Translations under genes and position numbers: made by a program
Source of the DNA: Panonychus citri
Lineage: Eukaryota; Arthropoda; Arachnida; Trombidiformes; Tetranychidae
Direction of reading: 5' to 3'
DNA: 64,000 nt
NCBI RefSeq assembly: GCF_014898815.1
Contig: NW_026515454.1
Coordinates: 496,001-560,000, forward strand
The notes under the pieces: generated by a model
Told to the model about the DNA's origin: nothing
What the model saw: the letters and a program-made list of their open reading frames with translations, nothing else
The model's database searches: none
In this document: positions 10,641 through 21,848 of the stretch, one piece after another
Layout of the letters: each line of letters opens with the position of its first letter
Position numbering within the stretch: position 1 is the stretch's first letter

Positions 10641-12036
10641 ATGGCAACTGCTGGTGGAGAATCTAAAAAACCAACTTGTATCATTGTCATGGGAATGGCG
10701 GGTTCAGGAAAAACTTGTGTTGTTCAGGTAAAAATCTTTGTTATTCTAGGTTGAGATTTCTTTTCAAATTTTTCTTTACTGGATTTACTAATTGATTCAG
10801 TTTGAATCTTTTTAATTTAGAGATTAACAGGTCACTTATATGGGACTGGTAAACCTCCGTATGTCATGAATTTGGATCCTGCTTGTATCGAATTACCATA
10901 TCCAGCTAATATTGGTTGGTTCACTTTTTTTCTCTTGAATTCTAAGAATAGAATTTTTTTTAATTCTTTTTTTTAATTCTTTTCATTGGTTTTTTTTTCT
11001 TCTCTTTTTCAGACATTAGAGATACTGTTAAATATAAGGAAGTTATGAAACAATATGGATTAGGACCTAATGGTGGTATAATTACCTCTTTAAATCTTTT
11101 CTCAACTCGTTTTGATCAAGTAATGAAATTACTTGAGAAACGTTCAAATGAATATGATTATGTTATCATTGATACTCCTGGTCAAATAGAGGTTTTCACC
11201 TGGTCAGCCTCTGGATCAATTATCACGGAAACTCTTGCCTCAACCTATCCAACCGTCATAGTATACGTAATGGATATTGTTCGCAATATTAATCCAGTTA
11301 CCTTCATGTCCAATATGCTTTATGCTTGTTCAATTATGTTCAAAACAAAGTTACCCTTTCTCGTGGTGATGAACAAAATTGATGTTCATGATCACCAGTT
11401 TGCCCTGGAATGGATGAATGATTTTGAAGCTTTTGAAGCATCATTAGAAAGTGAAACATCATACATCAGTAATCTTACTCGATCCATGTCATTGGTTTTG
11501 GATACATTTTACAAGGATCTTAAAGCAATCGGTTTCTCGGCCGTCTCTGGATCCGGGATTGACCAATTTTTCAAGTCAATTGATTCAGCTACCGAAGAGT
11601 ATTACAAAATCTATCGAATTGAATATGAAAGAATAAAAAAAGAAGCCGAAGAAGCAAAAAAAGGTGAAAAAAAGAAATCAATGGAAAAGGTTGCTTTGTC
11701 TTCGGGAGAAGGTGAAGAGTTGATTTCCTTTGCTTCAGAGACCATGGATTCATCTTCATCCAGTAAATCAACTAGAACAAAATCAAGAACAATATCAATC
11801 ATTCAAGAGGAAACCAATGAACAGATGCAAACTGAATCAAGAGATAATCACAAAGAAGATGATGAAGAAGAAGGTATTTATTACATGGGAATATATTTTT
11901 TCTCTTTTATTCTTGACATTACTTTTTATGCTTTTCTATTCTCATTTTCTGTCAATTCGTTTCTTTTTTTTCTCTAGATGAAGAGGAGCGTAAAGAGTAT
12001 GAAGAATTTAAAAAATATCTGGCAACAATTAAATGA
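10641..12036 (+). CDS. GPN1: GPN-loop GTPase 1
   Basis: Four exons, 10641-10727, 10821-10914, 11013-11873 and 11978-12036, with GT-AG introns and consistent phases, encode 366 aa (human GPN1 is 374). The P-loop GMAGSGKT is at residues 18-25, the family-defining Gly-Pro-Asn loop (GLGPNGG) at about 76-82, the DTPGQIEVF switch region follows, and a VVMNKID guanine-specificity motif comes later. The C-terminus is long, Lys/Glu-rich and acidic, as in the family. GPN1 (yeast Npa3) works with GPN3 in cytoplasmic assembly and nuclear import of RNA polymerase II. Without splicing at 11873 the third exon reads on into a hydrophobic run, which is intron translation. The gene is tail-to-tail with USO1, about 240 bp between stop codons. 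Identity is very secure. Confidence 0.96.
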
Positions 12037-12196
12037 ACCATGGAAACAAGTTCATCAGTGTGTTAATCAGATAAACCAAGTGCCCCAAAGAGATACATAT
12101 TATACATGAATCGGTTTCCTTTTGAAAACAGAGAGAAAAACTTTTTCTAACTGCTCTTTCACAATTGATAAATTGTTTCTTATCATAATAATAAGG

Positions 12197-12202
12197 TTTA
12201 TT
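12197..12202 (-). terminator. USO1 polyadenylation signal
   Basis: AATAAA on the minus strand lies about 75 nt past the USO1 stop codon, within the short gap shared with the 3' end of GPN1. The two 3' UTRs may therefore overlap. Confidence 0.5.
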
Positions 12203-12277
12203 TTTGTGTAAATTGATATAAGTGTTATATTTAAATATAATAATAATTTTTTTCTCTTTCTCTTGAAATAATGTTGA

Positions 12278-15200
12278 TTATAAACTCTGGGTATCACTTT
12301 GAAGAGATGCAGGATAAATTGGTGGTGACGGATGAACAGAGGAAGTTACTACTGATTGTTGGGATTGGGGTTGGAGTTGAATTTGAAGTAATTGTTGTAA
12401 CAATTGTTGATCCTCTTGGAGATTTGATTGGTGTTGATTTATCATTGGAAATTGTTGCTCTTGATCCTGTTGGTGTTGATGTTGGGGTTGGGGTGTAGGT
12501 TGAGGTTGAGGTTGAGGTTGAGGTTGAGGTTGAGGTTGAGGTTGCGGTTGCGGTTGAGGTTGGGGTTGGGGTTGGAGATGGGGCTGGTGTTGGTGTTGGT
12601 GTTGATATTGGATATGTGACATTAATTGTTGGTTAACAAGTTGGTGTTGTTGATGTTGCCGTTGTTGATTTAATGCCTGTTGAATTAAATGTAAATGTTG
12701 CTCTTGTTGATCTTCACGTTCCTGGCGAATTTGTTTTTCAATAAAATTAATATGTTGATAAGGTTGTTGATCGTAAAATAATTGCTGTTGATTTGATATT
12801 TGTGGCTCTAACTCGGGTGGTGGAATTGCCTCTTCAACTGAATATCCAAATTCTTTCAATTTTTCCATATCTTGTAATTTGTACTCTTGATTGGCGAGAA
12901 CCATTTGTAATTGTTGTAACTCTTTCTTACTGTTCTCGGTATCAACAAGAGCTTCAGTTTTCTCGATTGCAGCTCGAGATAATTGCATCTCTAGATTTTG
13001 TATTCTCTCCAAAAGATTCAACTTTTCACACTTGAGATTTTCTAATTCCTCTTCTGAATCATCCATCATTTTAATTTTTGTCTCCGGAACAACGGAATTA
13101 GGAAATGGCATCTATTGAAAATAACATAGAGAATAGAAAGAAAAATATTATTACCAATAATTGGGTTAATAGACAATCTATCAACTTACAAATCTTGATG
13201 GATCTTCATTGAAATCAGTTCCACCATAACTTAGAAAATTTAAAGGACTAGAAGTTGTAGCTGATTTGTGGGCTTTCAATAAGGAATTTTGGTCTTTTAA
13301 TTGTTGACATGTTGCAGTTAATTCTTTTAATTCCTCCAATTTTTTAGAATGCGAATCTTTCAAAGTTGTCAATTCATTTTTCAAGACGGATATTTGCTGA
13401 TCTTGTTCACGAATCAGTTCCTTATATTGGATAAGAAGACGATGTTGCTCTGCAGACATATTTGATTCCGGGCCATTAATCAAATCTGTTGGATTATTTT
13501 GAACAACTTTGATAATAGTAGCTATTTGGAAAGAGAGAGAGAAAGTTAAATTGCTAATCCAAATCTGATAAATAAGTAGATTAATTCATTACAAATAAGT
13601 ATTTGATACTTACCTTCGAGTGAACGGAATAATTTACAAAACTCATAGTCAAAGATTAGTTGATCAGCTTTTAGTGATTTAATTTGAGGCTTTTGTGAAG
13701 CTAAGCTAAACTTATCGCTCTTAGAAACTGAGCTTAATTTGTCCAAATAAATATCCAAACCAACTCTTTTAGTAATCAATTCAAGTAAATCATCTCTGGG
13801 GAAAAAAAGGAAAGAAAAAATCGCAGATAATCAGATAACCGATTAATACAACAAAGTTTTAATTGTTGACAATAATTTACCTTTTAAAACTCTGGACAGA
13901 ATCATTATTATCATGGATACAAATACCCAAAAGGAATGCACTTAATCCTTGGATTAATATTTCAGCATCTTCACCTTCCGTCAGGCCAACTTGAGCTGTA
14001 AGCTAATCAAAAGGTAAATAATAAGTTAAATCAATGAATACAAACAATTAATAAGCGAATATTGTTATTCTAAGGTATCAATCAAATAGAGAAGAAAACA
14101 ATTATACTTACATATGGAACGTTAGTAGGAATCTGAAGGAAATGTGATACCACAATTGGACAATTTGATAACCAATTTGCAAGAAACATGAGTAGCCCAA
14201 TACGAGTTTGATTCTTTGAACATGATTGTAAAAGTGTACAACATTGTTTAATAAGAGGAATTGGTGGTCCATCATCTTCGGTGGCCAATTGAACTCTCAA
14301 TAATTGCTCTTTCTGAGTCTTATTTCCAACAAGAGTGTGACTGAGAGCCGTTGAAACAAACCAGTTTGATAATGGATCATTTGAGAAAAGTCCTCCACAT
14401 AAGAGTTGACCCATGGTTATGGAAGATGCTGAGAGTTGATAGAAAAGAAAGAAAAATAAATAAATTCAATATTTCATCACAATATAAAATCTTAAAATCA
14501 TGAGATCAAGATAATAAAAGATTAAGGCTTACTTTCTGGAGCATTGGGTAATAGTGTTTGAACAACTTGAGCTTGAATGAACTCATTTTGAAATAGAAAA
14601 CACTCAAAGCAATAAAGAACTGAACATCTTAAATCGAAACATTGTTTCTCATTAACCATGGACATAAGAAGGAGGATTAAAAGTGGTTTAGGAGGTTCAA
14701 CTGGAGCTTCAAGTGAACTTAGATAATCTTGGTTGTGGTGATTTCCTCGGATTATTTCAGCGACAGTGTTTATGGCCTAAAGAAGTGAGAGAGAGAGAGA
14801 GTAAAAATATAGATACATTCATGTTAGAATGTTGATTATTTGGTAGTAATTAAGAAAATTACCTCTGTAAGAATGTCTGAAGGTACACCGACGGTTAAAA
14901 GGATATCACACAATTTTTTTAGAACACCCGATGAATGCATTACTTTTTGACAAGAAGTTGTCACTTGTTGAGGATTAGACGGAGAAACAAGAGCTCGAAT
15001 AATTTGTAATAAGAAAAGAAAATTGCTTGTTCGGTGACCAGACCAATCGGTTGTTGCGGCCACTTCTAAAAATGGAATTAATCTTTGAATGTAACTTCCT
15101 TCTTTGAAAAAATTTTGATTAGAAGTATTGTTGATAAGAAGATTTCTAAGGACAATTAAACAGTCTTCAACAATGACACCTGAAAGTAGAAAAAATAAAG

Positions 15201-16201
15201 AATAGAAATAATTGTCACATATTATCAGTAGTTAACCAAAAAAAAAGAGAGAAATTAATTTACCTCCATCACTATAGCCTTCGGTTGCAATTATTTCAAG
15301 AAGTCTATCAAAGGCATTTTCAAAGGCAACTATTTTTTGTATATTAGCATTTCCTCGGGTTAAATGTACTAATAGGAGAATAGCATCATTGCGAATAATA
15401 TCTCGACCATCAGCTAATAGATCAACCAATTTAGAAACACCCATTGGACTTGCAAGAATAGCATCTTGTATATGTTTCAATTTGTTTCTCAATAAACCCA
15501 TAAGCAATTTAAGAGCAGGCCAACGGATTTTAAACTCATATTCATCTAGAAGGTCTAAGATTAGACTAACATTTTCCGTTCTTTTGGCGAACATTTCGGT
15601 AAATTGTATCCCATGGCCTTCGGTTTCTTCATTAGGTGAAACGGTTCCATTATAATCTGATGGATCTTCAGAGTGACCTAAAAAGAGAGAGAGAGAGAGA
15701 GACATAGACAGGATTTAATGGAAAACGTGTAGAAAATTTCAATCAATATGTTGAGCTATTTTTTGCTTACCTGAGATTATGTTGTTCAATGCATCTAAAG
15801 TATAACTAACAGCCTCTGGATCATTACGATCAGTGTTAAGAACACTAATTAAAACATCTAACCCTCGGGCACCAACTTCTAATCGATAGGTTTTAGAAAG
15901 TGACTTAAGAGCCCTACAAGCATCTCGACGATCATCAAGTAAAGTTGATGTTTCAACCCTACCAATAAGCTTTTCAATCTAAATATCAAAGATTTAAATG
16001 GGAAAATAGGAAATTAGAAAGAACAATAATTATTAGAATAAAAGAAATACAAATAGAAAATATGGAAATTAAATAAATCATACAATTGAATGAAAGGAAT
16101 AAAAAAAAAATGAGTTACATTACCGTTTCTATAACCGAGGGTTGAACAGTTTCTTGTGTATTTCCAACAACAGTTTTCCAACTATTCTTCAAATACTCCA
16201 T
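12278..16201 (-). CDS. USO1: General vesicular transport factor p115 (USO1)
   Basis: Ten exons in transcript order: 16201-16124, 15978-15771, 15677-15264, 15179-14863, 14776-14533, 14428-14112, 14002-13881, 13795-13614, 13521-13190 and 13111-12278. Phases agree throughout, giving 1015 aa (human p115 is 962). The start MEYLKNSWKTVVG is the first Met. Residues 1 to about 640 are the armadillo-type head (SKLVDLLADGRDIIRNDA, NDPLSNWFVSTALSHTLVGN). Residues about 655-850 are heptad-like coiled coil (LIREQDQQISVLKNELTTLK; EELENLKCEKLNLLERIQN). The last 150 or so residues are His/Gln-rich with a long Gln-Pro repeat, where vertebrate p115 ends in an acidic tail. p115 tethers COPI/COPII vesicles at the cis-Golgi through Rab1, GM130/giantin and SNAREs. 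Its start lies 688 bp from that of the divergent eL40 fusion gene. Confidence 0.95.
12484..12580. repeat. Hexamer repeat coding (Gln-Pro)n in USO1
   Basis: Tandem copies of GTTGAG with GTTGCG and GTTGGG variants on the plus strand are read on the minus strand as alternating Pro-Gln codons. The 6-bp period keeps the frame through length changes. Confidence 0.85.
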
Positions 16202-16586
16202 GGTAATTACCTTTTAAAATTAGATACAAATTAAGAAATTGATAAACAATTAAAAAGCAAATTATCTAATTGTTGATTAAATGGAAGAGAAAAAGAAAAC
16301 AATATTGACAAATGTTTTCTTCTTTCTCTCAATGGACACATCACATGTTCTGTTACCAAGAGTTACCTAATTGAGGAACAAATTAAATTCCAAATGTTGA
16401 TCAGATTTTCTATTCTTTTTTTTTCGAACAGTAATTCAATTAATTGTTTCCCTTAATTGTTCATCTTTTATCATCTTAATCATTGCAATCTTAACAACAA
16501 CAACAAGAAAAAAACTCTTTCAACTTGGAACTTTGTCCGAAAATTTGTAACCAGCGCCTAAACTACGACACCAGGGGAACATAAAT
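16202..16586. other. USO1 / eL40-fusion divergent intergenic region
   Basis: It holds the 5' leader and promoter of USO1 on the minus strand and upstream sequence of the eL40 fusion gene on the plus strand. No TATA box is obvious for either. Poly-T/A and (ACA)n tracts are present. Confidence 0.5.
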
Positions 16587-16617
16587 GTTACCATGGTGAC
16601 GATCCGGAAACGGAAAC
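16587..16617 (+). promoter_or_regulatory. X-box (RFX) plus CCGGAAACGGAAAC promoter module
   Basis: GTTACCATGGTGAC at 16587-16600 is a perfect match to the X-box consensus RYYNYYATRRNRAC bound by RFX factors. Four bases later, CCGGAAACGGAAAC (16604-16617) holds two GGAA ETS-type cores. The same order and spacing recur upstream of KANSL1 at 27454-27483, which supports a promoter role and a common origin. Confidence 0.6.
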
Positions 16618-16888
16618 ATTTTGGATTTTGATTTGTTTGGGTTTTTAAGAAAATAATTTGTTTTTTTTGCTGAATTGTTATTGTAATTGTTGATAAGGTG
16701 TTCTAATTAATTTAATTTAATTTAATTTAGTCAAGGTAAGTTGATACTGGGCTTCTTGTTTTGTTTCAATTGGTTGTGATTGTGATTTTCTGTTTTCTGT
16801 TTTGACCAAATTATCGCTGATTGGGATGTGTTTGTTTCTATATTTGGTTTGTTAATGTTTTTTTTTCTTCTGTTTTTTGGCCTTATAG

Positions 16889-17277
16889 ATGCAGATCTTT
16901 GTTAAAAATTTGGAAGGTAAAAGTATTGCCTTTGATGTTTCCGAGGAGACTGATGTTTCAGAATTACTTTTCGCTATTCAAGAGCGAGAAAATATTCCTT
17001 ATGAAGATGCTCGTCTTATCTTTGGTGGACAATTAGAAGGTGGTTTTCACTTGAAGAATATGGTATTGTCGATGGATCAACTTTAACCTTGACCCTTCGA
17101 TTGAGAGGAGGTACCATTGAACCTTCTCTTCTTCAATTAGCTAAAAAATATAACATTGATAAAATGGTTTGTCGTAAATGTTATGCTCGTCTTCATGCTA
17201 AAGCCACTAATTGTAGAAAACGAAAGTGTGGACACTCCAACAATTTGAGACCCAAGAAGAAGCCAAAACAAAATTAG
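16889..17277 (+). CDS. RpL40: Ubiquitin-like / ribosomal protein eL40 fusion
   Basis: The leader is split by an intron (donor after 16735, acceptor before the ATG at 16889). The reading frame starts MQIFVKNLEGK and shifts by one base at the TTTT run 17044-17047; with one extra T it would continue SLEEYGIVDGSTLTL...LRLRGG and then TIEPSLLQLAKKYNIDKM into eL40. The eL40 part (52 aa before the basic tail, four-Cys zinc motif CRKCYARL...CRKRKCGH) is well conserved, and eL40 is a 60S subunit protein released by cleavage after RGG. The ubiquitin part is far from the nearly invariant animal sequence: K6 and K11 remain, K27, K29 and K63 are Leu, Ala and Asp, K33 is Arg, and K48 is deleted. It probably serves as a cleavable chaperone domain rather than as a tag. 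A true one-base loss would destroy expression of an essential ribosomal protein, so a consensus error is likelier. Confidence 0.88.
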
Positions 17278-17325
17278 AACTGTGGACAAACCTCAAAGTC
17301 ATGGTACACTTATTGTTTAAAAGTG

Positions 17326-17331
17326 ATTAAA
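17326..17331 (+). terminator. Possible eL40-fusion polyadenylation signal
   Basis: ATTAAA lies about 50 nt past the stop codon. It is the best candidate before the convergent mL54 3' end. Confidence 0.35.
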
Positions 17332-17521
17332 TCAAAGATATTGTCTCTTAAAAAAAACCAACCTTGACTCTCAGAAAAAACAATAATCATCACAAAAATC
17401 TAATTCGGTTCAATTGAAAACGATATTCAATCGGTATAATCCTCGTGTCTTCCTAATTGTGACCATTCGTTAGGCTTTTTCAGTGGTCACAATTTACTGA
17501 GATTATTTACTTTTAAATCTA

Positions 17522-17527
17522 TTTATT
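17522..17527 (-). terminator. mL54 polyadenylation signal
   Basis: AATAAA on the minus strand lies about 48 nt past the mL54 stop codon. Confidence 0.5.
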
Positions 17528-17574
17528 AACAATATTACAGATCTAATTTTCTTTAGAAAGAAAATCTTTAAATT

Positions 17575-18318
17575 CTAAACAGTTTTTGGTTTTTTTATCT
17601 TCGGTTTGGTCGCGGCATCGCCAATTTTATCTATCCTCATATTTGATGCCTTCGTTAAGGCTCTGTACATGGAGAGCTTATCAAACAAAGGTGGTTCCTC
17701 TATCTCATCATAAGGAACAATAGTTTCATCAATTTCGGGCTTTAAATGAATCCTCGGATTAACAGGTTCTTCCATAATCTCTTTAGGATCATAACCATGA
17801 TCGATTGCTTCGGGTAGAATAGCTTTTACTCGAGATCTTAAAATTCTCTCTTGATAATCTCTCTCAGCTTTACCAATCGCCATTGAAGGTTTAGGTCGAT
17901 TTGCTTTTAATCGATACAATCTGATTAAATGTCGAATTTCAACAAATTCCCAAAATTCTTTAGTATTTGGATCATAATCACTTGTTCTCGGATAATGGTG
18001 AACATTAATCTTCCAAATCCACTCAGGATATTCACTATCATCTTTTAATTTGATATCTTCACCATTCTGAAAGAAGGGGATAAATAGATTTTATAAGATT
18101 AGAGACATGATTCATTGAAAGAGAATAGAAAATTAATTAGATGTTACCTGGTAGATGTTTGATCCACAAACATAATTAACTAATTTTTCTGCATCTTGTT
18201 CAACTGGTAAACGGAATCTTTTCTTACCAATGGATGTTTTTTGTGAGGAAAACAATCTAAGTGGAATATGACCGAAAGATTTGATTGGTGAAGAGAATAG
18301 AGTTTTCAATGAAGCCAT
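17575..18318 (-). CDS. MRPL54: Mitochondrial large ribosomal subunit protein mL54
   Basis: Two exons, 18318-18148 and 18066-17575, encode 220 aa. The N-terminus (MASLKTLFSSPIKSFGHIPL) is basic and hydroxylated without acidic residues, as expected of a mitochondrial presequence. The family core runs from about residue 48: YVCGSNIYQ, NGEDIKLKDDSEYPEWIW, then RTSDYDPNTKEFWEF and RLYRLKANRPK, matching the mL54 order NIY-x-G-x-D-x-LK-x-D-x-EYPEW. The protein is longer than the human one (138 aa) because of about 85 extra C-terminal residues, which are charged and Pro/Glu/Lys-rich. It converges with the eL40 fusion gene. The core is a good match; the C-terminal extension has no recognised domain. 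Confidence 0.85.
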
Positions 18319-18446
18319 ATAATCAAAATAGAGAAAGAAACAATTAACACAATTAAGAAGAAATTAACTAATCAGTTGAGATAAAAACAAAAATAAACTG
18401 AAAAAATGAAAATGAGGTTTTGTTTTCAAAAGAAAATCAAAAAAGG

Positions 18447-18460
18447 TCAACAGATGGCGC
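18447..18460 (+). promoter_or_regulatory. CTCF-like site upstream of mL54
   Basis: TCAACAGATGGCGC is close to the CTCF core (CAG-ATGGCGC) and lies about 130 bp before the mL54 start codon. It shares AACAGATGGCG with the site upstream of HAT1. Confidence 0.4.
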
Positions 18461-19570
18461 AAGTGGAAACGAAACATACAAATTGTAACTTAATCATAAT
18501 CATGATTAGTAATCATTGATTACTTTTATTAACAATAACCCAACCTAATTGATGACCATCATTCTTATAATTTAGGAATCCTTTGGAATGTTATTTGTCG
18601 TACCATCGGCGAGTCCACAAATTGTGATTGGCCTTCCAGCGAAACACCAAACAAACAAGAGATCAACTATTTTGTCAACGAATTTAATTGTCCCAACGAA
18701 AGATAAACTTGCTAACTAATGGATTATAACAACAAAGGATAAAGAAAAGAAAAACATTCAAATGAATCCAATTTAATTACGAGCTCTTATTGTTCAATTC
18801 AGGTAATTTCCATCTCTCAATCATAATGAACTTTATATTTTCTACCTGTTGATTCAATTGTTTCTTTTTAGGAAATTTCAAATTTCTCGCTTTTCATTTT
18901 CACTCTTGTGGCATTGACTGATCAATGGCTCTAATGGTGATCATCATTACTGGAAATTTAACTGTTACAATTTAACTAATTGTTTATCAAGATGCTTTTC
19001 ACCTTCATCACTCAATTGGTAAATTCTATTGAACCATTTCTCCTCTAGGAAAAACTATTCATGGATTCAATTGATTACAGAGAAAAAAAAACTTTCTCTT
19101 CAATAATTTGCTCGGAAATATGATAATAGTTGTTATAGATTTCGCTTTAAGATAATCATGAATTAACCATGACAATCAACAAAAGAATTTGAATTTTTCA
19201 AGGTTTGTATCTTCTCGTTTAAGATTCTTGTTCCATTTGATGATTGATTTGATTCGCTTTTTTTCCCTCGATAATCAAACTCACAATCAATTTGTAATTT
19301 CTTTCTCAATACTTTTCTTTCCTCTAAATTGTCATACTTGTTTCTCGATCATGTTAATTGTTTCAATTTCTCTCTCATTTTCTCTGACAAAACAATCATT
19401 TTTTCCTTGATTGTTACAATTTCCTTTAAAACTTTCAACATTGTTCACTTAACAGTCCAAGTAATTCAACTGTCCAGTGGTGGAAATCATTTTCATGACA
19501 ATACATTTAAAATGAGCTTAATGATTGTTTCTCATTTGCTTTGAGGTTAATTTCATTCATCATCCACTTT

Positions 19571-19604
<34 letters not shown>

Positions 19605-21677
19605 TACTCACTCTAATGGTCAGTATTGAGGATATTTCAATGATGATCTAATCTTTTTTGTTTCAGTTAATCTTACAAATCTTGACTTGAGCCTTGGAAA
19701 ATTTCATAAGTGGATCTAATTATGTTAATAACAAATCAAGCTCGAACTGTTAACCATCAAAATGGATTCAAAGTTAAACTACTCAACAATTTGGTCCAAT
19801 TATGGTTAAGCATTAAATTGTGATCAACCTTAATCCACAAGATTGGCATGTTCCTCATCTTAATCATCATTTTGAACGAAAAATTCCTACAACACCTACA
19901 CAAAACTAATCGCCATTCAATTAAGACTCTTAATCAATGATGGAAAATTGTTATAACAACAATTCCAACATCATTATCTCAAATCTATCAATTATTTCAA
20001 TGAAAATCTTCTCAACGAATTTAAAATTTACGATCTCCAGAAAAGTTGATACTTCCTTTTTGATTAAAGGTTAACATACATCCTCTAAACCACAGAAGCT
20101 TCAACAATTTAACTTTGAGCATTGTTCACAATACATTTAAGATCACAAAATATCATCCTAATCATTATCTTCATCATCCACCATCACGATAACAGGAAGC
20201 CTCATTAAGCTCTGGAGAAAAGGCCGTTGAAACTTAACCTTCCGTGAAACTTTGTGACAACTGACAAAATGACATACATCCGAATGGAAGAGCAGATAAA
20301 AACCTTAGGTGAGAGAGAGAGAGAGAGAGAGAGAGAAATAACCATTAATAGTGAATATTATGGTTACAACAATAAGGTAATTAAACAGAGAAAGAAAAAG
20401 TAAGATGAGTTCGATGGAAGCCAAAGGAGAGGATGAAGATTTGTGAGAGAGAGGAGGTGATGTGGTGGAAAGAAATTGGATAACATCAACAGAGGAAACT
20501 TAAAGGAAGAGAGTGGAAAGTGAAAATTACCTTTGATTGTGGTAATTCCAACGTAATCATGATATAATTGAGAAATGGTTTCAGATTTTCTCTCTCTCTT
20601 CTTACTCTTAAGCTACTCTTCATATTCTCTTTCCTCTTGTTCATAACCAAAGAAACCTTGTTTCTATTTACCTCTTGAAGAATAAGTCCAATCAACGAAC
20701 TGGAGAAAGTGGAATTAAGGTGGAGAGAGAGAGAGAGAGAGAGACTTCGAATAAGCGGTAAAATTACTTAGGAATGTCCAACGAAGCTTAACCTTTCTTA
20801 TGCCTTTTCTTTTTCTCTACCAAGGTCTTGATCAATATCTTCATCTATTGGTTTGCAAACAAAAGTTGATCAAGATGAAAATGATGGAGAAAAGGTAAGA
20901 TGATGAAATAGAGAAAATTTCTGAGAGAGAAACAGCAAATTTACCTGTTGGAAGGTGTTAATGGTGAAAGTTGATCTACCGGTGAATTGGGAGAAATGAT
21001 CAATAGTCAATCTCTTTAAATTGATTATAACAATTTCTCTTTACATTGTATTATTATGTTCATTTTAGAAACTTTAATTACTTTATTTTTGTTTTAAAGT
21101 TTCAAATGTAAATTGCAAAGGATTGGAACTCGGAAGTGTTTGTGTCATCAACTAAGAGAATAAAATTAATATTCATCACTCAATTATGCTATCACTGTGC
21201 TAATTGTGATTAATTGAAAATCCGGGTACAATTAACATGGGCAACAACAATTGATCGACAACAATAATTGTTTTGTGAAAAGTGTTTCCTACTCTGTCAA
21301 TCTTGATGATGGAATCGCGACCAGAAAACACAAAATTGATGGACAATTGAAGTTTTACTAATTGTTGACAACAAAAAAAGGAAGAAGAAAAAATTAAAGA
21401 GAAAAACAAATTGGAATAAGATTTTGTTTAATTTGTCAACAAACAATAAACTGTAAATCGTTTCATTCCAATCGTGGGATCATCAGTTGCAATCATTTCC
21501 ATCGTTGGGTGACAATAACTTCGTCCACAGGGAGAGAGAGAGGAAGAAGAAGAGAAGAGAAAAATCTTCAACCATAAGAAAACTTCGGGAGAGAGGAAAT
21601 CAAATGCGTGCTTCAAGTCTCACTTTCCTTTTCTCTCTCTTCTCTTTCTTACCTTTTTTCGCAACATTTCTGCATCT

Positions 21678-21730
<53 letters not shown>

Positions 21731-21848
21731 GATCCACATTCTGTTTATGTTTTGGATGTTAACGTTTATCGGATACTTCCATCAACTTATTGTTGTTTTT
21801 GTTTCCATTTTAAAGTTTAATTGTTGAAACGATAAAACAACAACAAAC
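18461..21848. other. Intergenic region and PTP 5' leader
   Basis: No coding exon was found. CT/GA microsatellites occur at 19573-19601, 20311-20337, 20722-20744 and 21680-21724. The last lies only about 125 bp before the PTP start codon, so it is probably in the PTP leader. An inverted CCAAT (GATTGG) near 18635 could belong to a distant PTP promoter with a non-coding first exon, but no splice pair is certain. Confidence 0.5.
21680..21724. repeat. (TC)n microsatellite before PTP
   Basis: About 22 uninterrupted TC units lie just upstream of the phosphatase start codon. ORFs called across it are artefacts of the repeat. Confidence 0.9.

Noticed and set aside
11589..11981. Overlapping ORFs in other frames of GPN1
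   Set aside because: They are shadows of the GPN1 acidic tail or read-through into its last intron.
17089..17277. eL40 as a stand-alone gene starting at an internal codon
   Set aside because: The codon at 17089 (ACC TTG context) is not an ATG, and upstream sequence in a shifted frame completes the ubiquitin domain. A one-base gap in a fusion gene explains both.
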